A DNA stretch of 44,867 bases from Gammaproteobacteria bacterium (GTDB lineage: Bacteria > Pseudomonadota > Gammaproteobacteria > JAADGQ01): NCBI GenBank assembly GCA_021648145.1, contig JAKITI010000004.1, positions 127,848 through 172,714 on the forward strand. The letters run 5' to 3'. Under the pieces are notes generated by a model. That model was not told the DNA's origin and did not search any database. It saw nothing but the letters and a program-made list of their open reading frames with translations. Within the stretch, counting starts at the first letter, position 1, and each line of letters starts with the position of its first letter. The position numbers and the translations under genes are program-made. This document shows positions 30,353 to 38,192 of the stretch, in pieces.

Positions 30353-30724
30353 ATGAGAAAACCAATGAGAGCGCATGAAAAAATAAATTATGTCGAACTT
30401 CCAGCCAAAGATATCAAGGTCGCAAAATCATTCTTTAAGTCTGCTTTTGGGTGGTCTTTTGTTGATTTCGGGGATGAATATACAGCCTTCTCAAATGCTG
30501 GAGTAAACGGTGGATTTTTCAAGTCCGACCGACCCGCTTTAACATCTAATGGCAGCGCTCTTATTGTTCTATACAGTGAAAATCTAGAAAAAACGCAACT
30601 AAAAATAGAGAGCCTTGGCGGTTCAATTATAAAGCAAACTTTCGCATTTCCAGGCGGTCGTCGTTTCCATTTTTGTGATCCAAATGGCAACGAATATGCC
30701 GTGTGGTCGGATAAAGGTGCATAG
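30353..30724 (+). CDS. VOC-family (glyoxalase/bleomycin-resistance-like) protein
   Basis: A single-domain, 123-residue VOC protein: NYVELPAKDIKVAKSFFKSA opens the first beta-alpha-beta-beta-beta unit and GGRRFHFCDPNGNEYAVWSD closes the second. The start could also be the ATG at 30365 (MRAHEKINYVELP), which fits relatives better. Substrate is unknown. It is not clearly tied to its neighbours. Confidence 0.8.
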   Translation: MRKPMRAHEKINYVELPAKDIKVAKSFFKSAFGWSFVDFGDEYTAFSNAGVNGGFFKSDRPALTSNGSALIVLYSENLEKTQLKIESLGGSIIKQTFAFPGGRRFHFCDPNGNEYAVWSDKGA

Positions 30725-30771
30725 CAAATAGCCCTAATGGATCATGCCATTATATTGCAATTGAGAATTCA

Positions 30772-31104
30772 GTGGCCTATTTATATCTTGCAGTAGCAAT
30801 AGTGGCTGAAGTCATTGCGACGAGTGCATTAAAAGCATCGGAAGAGTTCACGAAGCTGTATCCGAGCCTAATCGTTGTGATCGGGTATAGTATCGCATTC
30901 TACTTTATGACACTGGTGTTGCGAACCATACCAATAGGAATTACGTATGCAGTTTGGTCTGGTTTAGGTATTGTTCTGGTAACTATTATTGGCATAGTGC
31001 TATACAAAGAGATCCCAGATATTCCCGCAGTGATAGGCATGGGGTTCATTATTGCAGGCGTTGCGATCATTCATATATTTTCTGGGTCGGTGAAACAAGG
31101 TTGA
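30772..31104 (+). CDS. Small multidrug resistance (SMR) efflux protein, EmrE/QacE type
   Basis: A 110-residue protein of four membrane helices with the essential Glu (E13 in YLYLAVAIVAEVIATSALKA), and the family motif GITYAVWSGLGIVLVTIIGI in helix 3. It works as an antiparallel dimer exchanging protons for quaternary cations. The GTG start at 30772 has only a weak Shine-Dalgarno. It is the last intact gene before the CRISPR island. Confidence 0.9.
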   Translation: MAYLYLAVAIVAEVIATSALKASEEFTKLYPSLIVVIGYSIAFYFMTLVLRTIPIGITYAVWSGLGIVLVTIIGIVLYKEIPDIPAVIGMGFIIAGVAIIHIFSGSVKQG

Positions 31105-31207
31105 GAAGGGTGAAGCCTCACCGGCACCTACGCAACATCTAAAGTAAACTCTATAGCCAAAAAATGGACTAAAAAATTAGCTCAGCTCAATAAGGATAGG
31201 AGCCACT

Positions 31208-31366
31208 ATGGATGACATTTCCCCCAGTGATTTAAAAGCAATTCTACACTCCAAACGCGCCAATATTTACTACCTCGAAAAATGTCGCGTCATGCAAAAG
31301 GGCGGTCGTGTTGTTTATCTCACCGAAGAGAAGGTCGAGAAACAATACCCCCCTGTGTCAGGCTAG
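31208..31366 (+). pseudogene. cas1: 5' fragment of type I-F cas1, cut by the IS
   Basis: A good AGGAG (31199-31203) precedes ATG 31208. The first 47 codons (MDDISPSDLKAILHSKRANI; YYLEKCRVMQKGGRVVYLTE) match the N-terminus of type I-F Cas1 as I remember it (MDD-SPS-LK-ILHSKRANLYYL-HCRVL-NGGRVEY). The match ends at the Tyr codon 31346-31348, where I-F Cas1 would continue WNIP; here the frame reads PPVSG and stops at a TAG lying in the IS terminal repeat. The remaining ~280 residues are absent. The intact cas1 at 39835 is a I-C type and unlike this one. Confidence 0.82.
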
Positions 31367-31375
31367 TTGTCGCCT
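31358..31375 (+). repeat. IS left inverted repeat
   Basis: TCAGGCTAGTTGTCGCCT; its TAG supplies the stop of the I-F cas1 fragment. It pairs with 32988-33005 with three mismatches. Confidence 0.75.
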
Positions 31376-31402
31376 CTAATTTTCATATAGAGGTAGAGAG
31401 AA

Positions 31403-31930
31403 ATGAGAAGAAACTTCACAAAATCATTTAAAATTCAGGCCGTAGAAAAAGCACTGGGTCGAAGTGAAGAAACAACGATAAGTGAAATTGCCAGCACATT
31501 GAATATGAGTGAATCAACATTAAACAAGTGGATTATGAAAGCAAAAAGACAAGAGCTAGCAGAAGACTTTCCTGAAGATGGCACAAAGATGTCACAAGAG
31601 AAACGGCCACAGGACTGGACAACAAAAGAACGCCTTAACATGGTAATCACGTGTAGCTCATATGAAGGTGAAGCCTTGAGCTCCTATTGTAGAAAACAAG
31701 GTGTTTACCCACACCATATAGAGCAGTGGAAACTCGACTTTACTCGCGAAAACATTAAAAACACAGGAGTCACTTTCCGCACAGAGATCAAAACGCTGAA
31801 GAGTGAAAATAAAGCACTAAAAAAAGAGTTGACCCGCAAAGAAAAAGCGCTGGCTGAGACAGCGGCGCTATTAGTTCTCCAAAAAAAAGTCGACGAGATC
31901 TGGGGAAAAAACGAGGGCAGCTCACAATGA
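31403..31930 (+). CDS. IS3-like transposase OrfA (helix-turn-helix protein)
   Basis: 175 residues with an N-terminal HTH of the transposase_8 kind (RRNFTKSFKIQAVEKALGRS; STLNMSESTLNKWIMKAKRQ), a second HTH-like region (YCRKQGVYPHHIEQWKLDF) and a C-terminal leucine/lysine coiled coil (TEIKTLKSENKALKKELTRK) for oligomerisation. It binds the terminal repeats. It overlaps orfB by ATGA (31927-31930), implying reinitiation rather than the usual -1 frameshift. It appears intact. Confidence 0.87.
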   Translation: MRRNFTKSFKIQAVEKALGRSEETTISEIASTLNMSESTLNKWIMKAKRQELAEDFPEDGTKMSQEKRPQDWTTKERLNMVITCSSYEGEALSSYCRKQGVYPHHIEQWKLDFTRENIKNTGVTFRTEIKTLKSENKALKKELTRKEKALAETAALLVLQKKVDEIWGKNEGSSQ

Positions 31931-32976
31931 ACAGAGAACGAAAAGAAATTATTGAGTTAATCAATCAGGCGCGGGGCGCAGGAGCCAGGCAAGGGTTAGC
32001 CTGTGAAGTCATCGGAATCAGTACCAAGACTCTTCAGCGCTGGGAAGACCCCGACAATAAACAGGATGGTCGTCCAGCGGCAAAACATGCGCCCACAAAC
32101 AAACTCACTGAACTTGAGAGAAAGCGAGTTCTTAAAGTGGCCAACGAACCAGAGTTTGCTGATTTACCGCCTTGCAAAATAGTACCTAAACTTGCTGATC
32201 AAGGGAAATATATTGCATCACAATCAAGCTTTTATCGTATCTTAAATGAGAATAAGCAACTGAAACATAGAGACAAAAGCAAACCGTCAAGAAAAATGAC
32301 AAAACCACGTGCATTGACAGCGAGCGCAGTGAATCAGATATACACCTGGGATATCACCTATTTGCCGACTCAGATTAAAGGTGTCTACCTCTATCTGTAT
32401 TTAGTACTGGATATTTACAGTCGTAAAATTGTGGGCTGGCAGATTCATGGTGAAGAGCGGAGCCTGCTTGCAGCGGATTTGATCACAGATATATGTCAAC
32501 GTGAAGGGATCAAGCGTAATCAAGTCACGCTCCATTCAGATAATGGCAGCCCAATGAAAGGAGCCACCATGTTGGCGACATTACAAGAATTAGGCGTGGT
32601 GCCCTCATTTAGCCGCCCCTCAGTGAGTAATGATAACCCATATTCTGAGTCTATTTTTCGTACATTAAAATATCGCCCGGAGTATCCAGAAAAGCCATTT
32701 ATAGATATCGGTGCGGCGAGGTACTGGGTCAGCGAATTTGTTCAATGGTATAACCATGAACACCTGCATAGCGGCATTAAGTTTGTGACACCGGATCAAC
32801 GTCATACGGGTGAAGACATTCAAATACTGGCCAATCGAAAGCAGGTCTATGAAAAGGCAAAAGCTCAAAATCCGAGTCGCTGGACAGGTGAGATCAGAAA
32901 CTGGGATCGAATCGGTGAGGTTTATCTCAATCCTGAGAAAGGTAAATCTGAAATTGATCAGAATAAGGCGGCATAA
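31927..32976 (+). CDS. IS3-like transposase OrfB (DDE integrase core)
   Basis: 349 residues with an rve-type catalytic core. The DDE triad is D142 (YTWDITYLPT), D205 (LHSDNGSPM) and E241 (NPYSESIFRTLKYRPEYP), with 35 residues between the second Asp and Glu, as in IS3-family enzymes. The N-terminal HTH-like part is LACEVIGISTKTLQRWED. The C-terminus has FVQWYNHEHLHSGIKFVTPD. No frameshift or stop is seen, so the element could still be active. Confidence 0.9.
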   Translation: MNRERKEIIELINQARGAGARQGLACEVIGISTKTLQRWEDPDNKQDGRPAAKHAPTNKLTELERKRVLKVANEPEFADLPPCKIVPKLADQGKYIASQSSFYRILNENKQLKHRDKSKPSRKMTKPRALTASAVNQIYTWDITYLPTQIKGVYLYLYLVLDIYSRKIVGWQIHGEERSLLAADLITDICQREGIKRNQVTLHSDNGSPMKGATMLATLQELGVVPSFSRPSVSNDNPYSESIFRTLKYRPEYPEKPFIDIGAARYWVSEFVQWYNHEHLHSGIKFVTPDQRHTGEDIQILANRKQVYEKAKAQNPSRWTGEIRNWDRIGEVYLNPEKGKSEIDQNKAA

Positions 32977-32987
32977 ATTTAATCTTT

Positions 32988-33005
32988 AGGCGACAACTCT
33001 CTTGA
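32988..33005 (+). repeat. IS right inverted repeat
   Basis: AGGCGACAACTCTCTTGA, the partner of 31358-31375. Cas3-like coding sequence becomes recognisable only 7-10 bases beyond it (33012-33015). Confidence 0.75.
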
Positions 33006-33023
33006 AAAACGCCGCGTTATGCA

Positions 33024-34562
33024 TTGCATCATGCAAGACAGCATAAGCTGGATCGGATTATCTACATCATCCCGTTTACTTCCATAATTGAGCAGAACGC
33101 CGCAGCCATTAGGGGTGTTGTCGAAGACTCAAAAGACACAAGCCCTTGGGTGCTAGAGCAACATTCGAATCTGGAGCCAGAGCAGCAGAGTTGGCATAGC
33201 AAATTGGTGAGTGAAAACTGGGATGCGCCTATCGTAATGACCACGATGGTGCAGTTTCTTGAGGTGCTGTTTTCAGGAGGAACCAGAGGTGCAAGGAAGC
33301 TGCATCAATTGGCCAATACGGTATTGATATTTGATGAAATTCAAACACTTCCCATAAATTGTACCCACCTGTTTTGTAATGCGCTCAATTTTATCACTAA
33401 CTATTGCAATACCACAGCAGTGCTTTGTACCGCAACACAACCACTGCTTGATCAGCTTAAATCACCCGAGAAAGGCCAATTAATCATCCCACCTGAAAAT
33501 GAGTTGATCAGTGATGTACCTAAACTGTTTGAAAAGCTAAAGCGTGTGAAAGTGAGTAATAAGGTAAGACCTGAAGGTTGGACAACCGAACAGATCGCGG
33601 CACTCGCACTGGATGAGTTTAAAGAACTTGGTAGCTGCCTGATTATTGTCAATACAAAATCCTGGGCGCAGCAGCTTTATCTGGAAATACAAGCCGGTGC
33701 TGAAGTAGATAAAGAGTCGCTGTTTCAACTGAGCACCAGCCTTTGTCCAGCACATCGTAAAGTGATTTTTGCAAAAGTTAAGGCGCGACTGAAAAATAAC
33801 CAACCGGCATTGTGTATTAGCACTCAACTGATTGAAGCGGGTGTTGATGTGGATTTTGCATCAGTTATACGGTTTCTCGCCGGGTTGGACTCCATCGCGC
33901 AAGCTGCCGGGCGTTGCAATCGAAATGGTTTGCGTAAAGAAGCCACGGTGCATGTGGTTAACCCCGCAGAGGAAAATATTGATCTACTAACAGATATCAA
34001 AGTAGGTCGAGACAAGGCGCAGCGTGTTATGGATGAAGGCTTTGATGATTTATTGGCCCCCGATGCCATCAAACAATATTTTAACTATTATTTTTATGAT
34101 CGAGCTGAGGAAATGAGCTACCCCATATCGGCTAAAAAACTGGGTAGGGATGATGATTTACTCAACTTGTTGAGTTGCAATGCAGTAAATATTGGGCGTA
34201 ACAAAAACACATTACTGCTTCAACAATCCTTTATGACCGCTGGCAAAATGTTCAAGGCGATTGACTCGCCAACGCAGGCCGTCATTGTGCCTTATGGTGA
34301 AGAGGGGAAAGATTTAATTGCAGAGCTGGGGCGGGTTGCAAAAGAGTTCGATGTAAAAACCTATCGAGCACTGCTCAAGCAGGCGCAAAAATTCAGTGTT
34401 AACGTATTTCCCAATGTATGGAAACAGCTACAAAATGAAGGTGCTGTTCATGAAATACAGCCGGATGAAGGTATATTTTATCTCGATGAAAAATATTATA
34501 GCGATGAGTTTGGACTTTCAGTTAAACCCTGCAACAAAATGAGTTTTCTAGGAGTGGATTGA
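33024..34562 (+). CDS. cas3: 5'-truncated type I-C cas3: helicase remnant without HD domain and Walker A
   Basis: Cas3 is the nuclease-helicase that degrades targets found by Cascade. Numbering from TTG 33024, present motifs are HKLDRIIYIIPFTSIIEQNA (motif Ia region, 7-26), the DExH-type box LIFDEIQTL (101-109), TATQ (136-139), STQLIEAGVDVDF and QAAGRCNR (293-300, motif VI). The frame is closed by a TGA at 33003-33005 and homology starts about 33012, just after where the GGGKT P-loop should be. The N-terminal HD nuclease and motif I, roughly 250 residues, are gone at the IS boundary. The product (512 aa or less) should neither hydrolyse ATP nor cut DNA. There is no convincing ribosome-binding site. 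cas5c follows directly. Confidence 0.9.
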   Translation: MHHARQHKLDRIIYIIPFTSIIEQNAAAIRGVVEDSKDTSPWVLEQHSNLEPEQQSWHSKLVSENWDAPIVMTTMVQFLEVLFSGGTRGARKLHQLANTVLIFDEIQTLPINCTHLFCNALNFITNYCNTTAVLCTATQPLLDQLKSPEKGQLIIPPENELISDVPKLFEKLKRVKVSNKVRPEGWTTEQIAALALDEFKELGSCLIIVNTKSWAQQLYLEIQAGAEVDKESLFQLSTSLCPAHRKVIFAKVKARLKNNQPALCISTQLIEAGVDVDFASVIRFLAGLDSIAQAAGRCNRNGLRKEATVHVVNPAEENIDLLTDIKVGRDKAQRVMDEGFDDLLAPDAIKQYFNYYFYDRAEEMSYPISAKKLGRDDDLLNLLSCNAVNIGRNKNTLLLQQSFMTAGKMFKAIDSPTQAVIVPYGEEGKDLIAELGRVAKEFDVKTYRALLKQAQKFSVNVFPNVWKQLQNEGAVHEIQPDEGIFYLDEKYYSDEFGLSVKPCNKMSFLGVD

Positions 34563-35279
34563 ATGCATGATAAACCTAAAAACAGTGTCAGCTTCAAAGT
34601 GCATGGACGATATGCCCTGTTTACTGACCCTGTAACCAAAATCGGCGGTGAGAAATGCTCTTACCATTTGCCGACCTATGAAGCCATCAAAGGTGTGCTG
34701 AAGTCTATCTATTGGAAACCAAGCATTATTTGGTATGTGGATAAAGTAAGGGTGATGAAACCATTACGCACGCAAACCAAAGGTACAAAGCCACTGGTGT
34801 GGGGCGGTGGAAACAGTTTGGCTATTTATACTTTTTTGCACCATGTGGAATATCAGGTAGAGGCACACTTTGAATGGAACGAGCACCGCCCTGAATTAGC
34901 TAAAGATCATATTTCTGGCAAACACTTTGCCATTGCCAAGCGTTCAATCGAACGGGGTGGTAGACAAGATATATTTTTGGGGACGCGTGATTGCCAGGCT
35001 TATGTAGAAGCGTGTGAATTTGGCGAAGGTACTGGTGCTTATGATGACATTGAAGAGTTGGGGTTTGGTCTGATGTTTCATGGTTTTGACTACCCGGATG
35101 AGACGGGAAAAAATGAACTGCATAGCCGCTTTTGGAGCGCCACTTTAAAAAAAGGCATTCTGGAATTTCCTCGGCCTAAATATTGTACAGTGAGCCGCTT
35201 TATTCGCCCGATGTTGCCTAAACAATTTGAAGAAGGTGAAAACCTTTTATCTGTAGAAATTGAGGAGGCGAACTTATGA
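34563..35279 (+). CDS. cas5c: Cas5c (Cas5d), type I-C crRNA endonuclease and Cascade subunit
   Basis: In type I-C, Cas5 replaces Cas6 and cuts pre-crRNA in the repeat, leaving an 11-nt handle. The catalytic set known from Bacillus halodurans Cas5d (Tyr46, Lys116, His117) appears here with a constant shift of four: Y50 (KSIYWKP), K120 and H121 (SGKHFAIAKRSIERG). GGRQDIFLGTRDCQAYVEAC is the family signature. Length 238 aa is normal. The start directly follows the cas3 stop; the end overlaps cas8c by ATGA. Confidence 0.95.
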   Translation: MHDKPKNSVSFKVHGRYALFTDPVTKIGGEKCSYHLPTYEAIKGVLKSIYWKPSIIWYVDKVRVMKPLRTQTKGTKPLVWGGGNSLAIYTFLHHVEYQVEAHFEWNEHRPELAKDHISGKHFAIAKRSIERGGRQDIFLGTRDCQAYVEACEFGEGTGAYDDIEELGFGLMFHGFDYPDETGKNELHSRFWSATLKKGILEFPRPKYCTVSRFIRPMLPKQFEEGENLLSVEIEEANL

Positions 35280-37270
35280 GTTGGATGGCGAAGTTGTATG
35301 AAACCTATGAGGCTGGGATGCAGCTTGATTTACTTGACTCAGATAAATTGATGCCGATTAGCCATACACCTCAAAATGCTCACATAAAAATTACCATTGA
35401 TGGCGAGGGAAATTTTAGGCGGGCTGAAATATTACAAAAAACCCAAATTATTTTACCTGCAACAGAAAGATCGGCTGGAAGATCCGGTAGCGGTGCGGCT
35501 CCGCACCCATTGGCAGACAAAATACAGTATGTGGCAAAGGACTACCCAAACTTTGGAGGAAAGAAAAAAACCTTTTTTAATGAGTATTTAAATCAAATTA
35601 ATGAATGGTGTGAATCCTCATATTCCCACCCAAAGGTTAGGTCAGTATTTAAGTATATTGAGAAAGGAACGGTTGTTAGCGATTTGATTGAAAATAATAT
35701 TTTGCAAGTCGGAGAAGATAAATCCCTGTTGTTGTCGTGGCCTAAAGATAGTGAAACTGAGGCACCTCTAATATTTAAAGTTTTGCCAAAAGAAAAAGGA
35801 AAACTTGATCAAGGGAATGCACTCATTTGCTGGAATGTAGAAACGAAAGATGACTTAGTTAGTGAAACTTGGAGAGATCGCAGTTTGCAGAAGGCGTGGG
35901 TTTCATACGATCTATCGAAAAACGAAAAAACAGGGCTTTGTTATATCACCGGTAACCAAGTGCCTTTGGCAATAAACCATCCGGCAAAACTCCGCCATAC
36001 TGGAGATAAGGCAAAGCTTGTTTCATCAAATGATATGTCGGGTTATACCTTTAGGGGGCGATTTACAGACAGTAAAAAAGGCATAGAAAAGTTTGGTGCA
36101 CAATCAGTTGGCGTTTCTTTTGATGTTACTCAAAAAGCTCACAATGCTTTGCGCTGGTTGATTTCGCGTCAAGGATTCAGAAATGGAGACCAAGCAATTA
36201 TAGCCTGGGCTGTGTCAGGCGAAGAGATACCTCAACCCATGGAGGATATTTGGGATGCAATGTCTGATGAAATACAGGAGGTATCCGGCCTGCCTCTATC
36301 GGCGGAAACCCAGGTTGATCACACAAATGATCTTGGCCAGTCATTTTCCATAGCACTGGGTAAATACATGGCGGGTTATCGAACCAAGTTAAAGCCAACG
36401 GATAACATCATCATAATGGGGCTGGATTCTGCAACGCCAGGTCGCATGGCGGTTACCTATTACCAAGAGTTCTTTCCTGATAATTACATTGAGCGTATCT
36501 CAAAATGGCACGAAGAGTTTGCTTGGTATCAACGCCATAAAGTAGAAGAGGATGTAGGTAAGAAAAAACCAATTTCGAAGACCGTATGGCCTGTTTGCAC
36601 GCCATCCCCTAGGGCAATCTGGGAGGCTATTTACGGAAGCATCGTAAATGACTCACTCAAGAAAAATACGATAGAGCGTATTTTGCCTTGCATTGTTGAA
36701 GCACGGCCTTTTCCGCAAGATTTAGTTGAAAAGGCGGTACGGCGTGCCAGTAATCGCAGCTCATATAAATCTGATGAGCAGTGGTTATGGGAAAAACATT
36801 TAGGAATAGCATGTGCCCTGTATCGGGGTTTTTGTAAACGTCATCCAAAGCAGAGTAAGGAGTATATCGTGGGGTTAGAACAAGAGAATAATTCAAGAGA
36901 TTATTTATATGGTCGTCTGCTGGCGATTGCAGAGAGAATTGAAGATATGTCCTTGTATGTGTCGGGTGAAAATCGTTCCACTACTGCTGGGCGTTTAATG
37001 CAGCGTTTTGCCGACCGTCCGGCATCCACTTGGCGTAATATTGAGTTAGCATTGCAGCCCTATATACAGCGTCTCAAAAATAATCGCGCTGGTTTTTTGC
37101 ACAACATTCAAACGTTACTGGATGAGGTTATGTCTAAATTCAAAGAGGGTGAGTTTGTAAGCGACAAATCATTAAGCGGCGAGTTTTTGTTGGCCTATCA
37201 TACTCAGCGGCGAGAACTGCGTGATAAAAAACAATCAAACGAAAAAACAACTACTGGAGATAACGAATGA
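35276..37270 (+). CDS. cas8c: Cas8c (Csd1), large subunit of type I-C Cascade
   Basis: 664 residues; Cas8c recognises the PAM and stabilises the complex. Characteristic segments are the N-terminal YETYEAGMQLDLLDSDKLMP and ISHTPQNAHIKITIDGEGNF, CYITGNQVPLAINHPAKLRH, NDMSGYTFRGRF, KAHNALRWLISRQGFRNGDQ and MGLDSATPGRMAVTYYQEF. It is somewhat longer than many Csd1 proteins but uninterrupted. It overlaps both neighbours by four bases (ATGA), so cas5c-cas8c-cas7c are translationally coupled. Confidence 0.95.
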   Translation: MSWMAKLYETYEAGMQLDLLDSDKLMPISHTPQNAHIKITIDGEGNFRRAEILQKTQIILPATERSAGRSGSGAAPHPLADKIQYVAKDYPNFGGKKKTFFNEYLNQINEWCESSYSHPKVRSVFKYIEKGTVVSDLIENNILQVGEDKSLLLSWPKDSETEAPLIFKVLPKEKGKLDQGNALICWNVETKDDLVSETWRDRSLQKAWVSYDLSKNEKTGLCYITGNQVPLAINHPAKLRHTGDKAKLVSSNDMSGYTFRGRFTDSKKGIEKFGAQSVGVSFDVTQKAHNALRWLISRQGFRNGDQAIIAWAVSGEEIPQPMEDIWDAMSDEIQEVSGLPLSAETQVDHTNDLGQSFSIALGKYMAGYRTKLKPTDNIIIMGLDSATPGRMAVTYYQEFFPDNYIERISKWHEEFAWYQRHKVEEDVGKKKPISKTVWPVCTPSPRAIWEAIYGSIVNDSLKKNTIERILPCIVEARPFPQDLVEKAVRRASNRSSYKSDEQWLWEKHLGIACALYRGFCKRHPKQSKEYIVGLEQENNSRDYLYGRLLAIAERIEDMSLYVSGENRSTTAGRLMQRFADRPASTWRNIELALQPYIQRLKNNRAGFLHNIQTLLDEVMSKFKEGEFVSDKSLSGEFLLAYHTQRRELRDKKQSNEKTTTGDNE

Positions 37271-38106
37271 GCTTACAAAATAAAATTGATTTCGCCCTAA
37301 TTTTTAGTGTTAAAAATGCCAACCCTAATGGTGATCCGCTGAACGGTAATCGCCCACGTACCGATTACGATGGTTTTGGTGAAGTTTCGGATGTCTGTAT
37401 TAAACGCAAAATTCGTGATCGATTGCAAGAGGCGGGTGAACAGATATTTGTTCAATCGGATGAGAAAAAAACTGATGGAATGCCGAGTTTAAAAACTCGT
37501 GCAGAATCAGCAGAATATGGCTTGGGTAAAGATGCCTTTAATGTCAAAAAAACTACACCAGTAGAAACGGCACGTTTAGCCAATGAGAAATGGATTGATG
37601 TTCGTAGCTTTGGTCAGCTGTTTGCTTTTAAGAGTGAGAATAAAGATGGCGTTTCTATTCCCATTCGAGGCCCAGTTTCAATACAATCTGCATTTAGTAT
37701 AGAGCCTGTCAGCATTACTAGCCTGCAAATCACTAAAAGCGTTAGTGGTGAGGGAGATGGCAGCAAAAAAAGCTCAGATACAATGGGCATGAAACACCGA
37801 GTGGATAGCGCTGTTTATGTCACTTTTGGCGGTATGACCCCACAGCTTGCTGAGCGAACGGGTTTCAATGAAGAAGATGCGGACAAAATAAAACAAGTTT
37901 TACCAAAACTATTCGAAGGCGATGCTTCTTCCGCACGCCCAGAAGGCAGTATGGTGGTTGAGAAAGTCATTTGGTGGAAACACAACTGCAAATCTGGTCA
38001 ATACTCATCGGCAAAAGTTCATCGGACGCTCTCCGTGAAAGAGGATGGTAGCTATACACTTACCAACCTGGATGGGCTTGAGCCAGAAGAAATTGATGGA
38101 TTTTAA
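37267..38106 (+). CDS. cas7c: Cas7c (Csd2), backbone subunit of type I-C Cascade
   Basis: 279 residues; Cas7 polymerises along the crRNA spacer. The RRM-type N-terminus IDFALIFSVKNANPNGDPLN and GNRPRTDYDGFGEVSDVCIK are diagnostic; DTMGMKHRVDSAVYVTFGGM and VVEKVIWWKHNCKSGQYSSA lie further on. Normal length and intact. In ordinary I-C operons cas4 follows at once; here a RhuM-family gene stands between them. Confidence 0.96.
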   Translation: MSLQNKIDFALIFSVKNANPNGDPLNGNRPRTDYDGFGEVSDVCIKRKIRDRLQEAGEQIFVQSDEKKTDGMPSLKTRAESAEYGLGKDAFNVKKTTPVETARLANEKWIDVRSFGQLFAFKSENKDGVSIPIRGPVSIQSAFSIEPVSITSLQITKSVSGEGDGSKKSSDTMGMKHRVDSAVYVTFGGMTPQLAERTGFNEEDADKIKQVLPKLFEGDASSARPEGSMVVEKVIWWKHNCKSGQYSSAKVHRTLSVKEDGSYTLTNLDGLEPEEIDGF

Positions 38107-38110
38107 TCTA

Positions 38111-38188
38111 ATGCTCATCTACCAAGCCGAAGATGGACAGAGCCGTTTCTCGTTCCCACGCTCTGCGTGGGAACGCATACGGAGGTAA
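38111..38188 (+). pseudogene. Vestigial RhuM-like N-terminus running into a palindromic repeat
   Basis: Four bases after the cas7c stop, ATG 38111 opens a 25-codon frame: MLIYQAEDGQSRFSFPRSAW then ERIRR. Its first dozen residues resemble the common RhuM N-terminus (IxYQxEDGxxRxEVR), and the rest is the translation of the palindrome at 38151-38175. I read it as the leftover start of a second RhuM-like gene, or of the acceptor site of the insertion. It is too short to be a functional gene. Confidence 0.4.
38151..38175. repeat. Palindromic REP/MITE-like element
   Basis: CGTTCCCACGC - TCT - GCGTGGGAACG is a perfect 11-bp stem with a 3-base loop. Very similar CTCGTTCCCACGC...GCGTGGGAACG palindromes are scattered through many gammaproteobacterial genomes as small non-autonomous repeats. 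It lies just upstream of the RhuM ribosome-binding site and marks the left edge of the insertion in the cas operon. Confidence 0.75.
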
Positions 38189-38192
38189 TGGT

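Larger units (their letters stand above)
31358..33005 (+). mobile_element. IS3-like insertion sequence
   Basis: About 1.65 kb, bounded by imperfect 18-base inverted repeats (31358-31375 and 32988-33005; 15 of 18 match, the inner 11 AGTTGTCGCCT exactly) and containing two overlapping transposase genes. The outer limits are uncertain by some bases. I see no target-site duplication across the ends, and the flanks belong to different CRISPR subtypes (I-F cas1 on the left, I-C cas3 on the right), so the element probably mediated a deletion or recombination rather than a simple insertion. Confidence 0.82.

Noticed and set aside
30772-31366. Complete type I-F cas operon near the cas1 fragment
   Set aside because: Only the first 47 codons of I-F cas1 are present; no csy genes, cas2-3 or I-F repeats occur in the window.
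31403-32976. Programmed -1 frameshift fusing OrfA and OrfB, as in many IS3 elements
   Set aside because: The genes overlap only as ATGA and no A6G-type slippery run lies at the junction; reinitiation is the simpler reading.
33003-33023. K-T just upstream of the cas3 remnant as a surviving part of Walker A
   Set aside because: The bases before it include a stop codon and IS sequence, and the glycines of the P-loop are absent; the two residues are probably coincidence.
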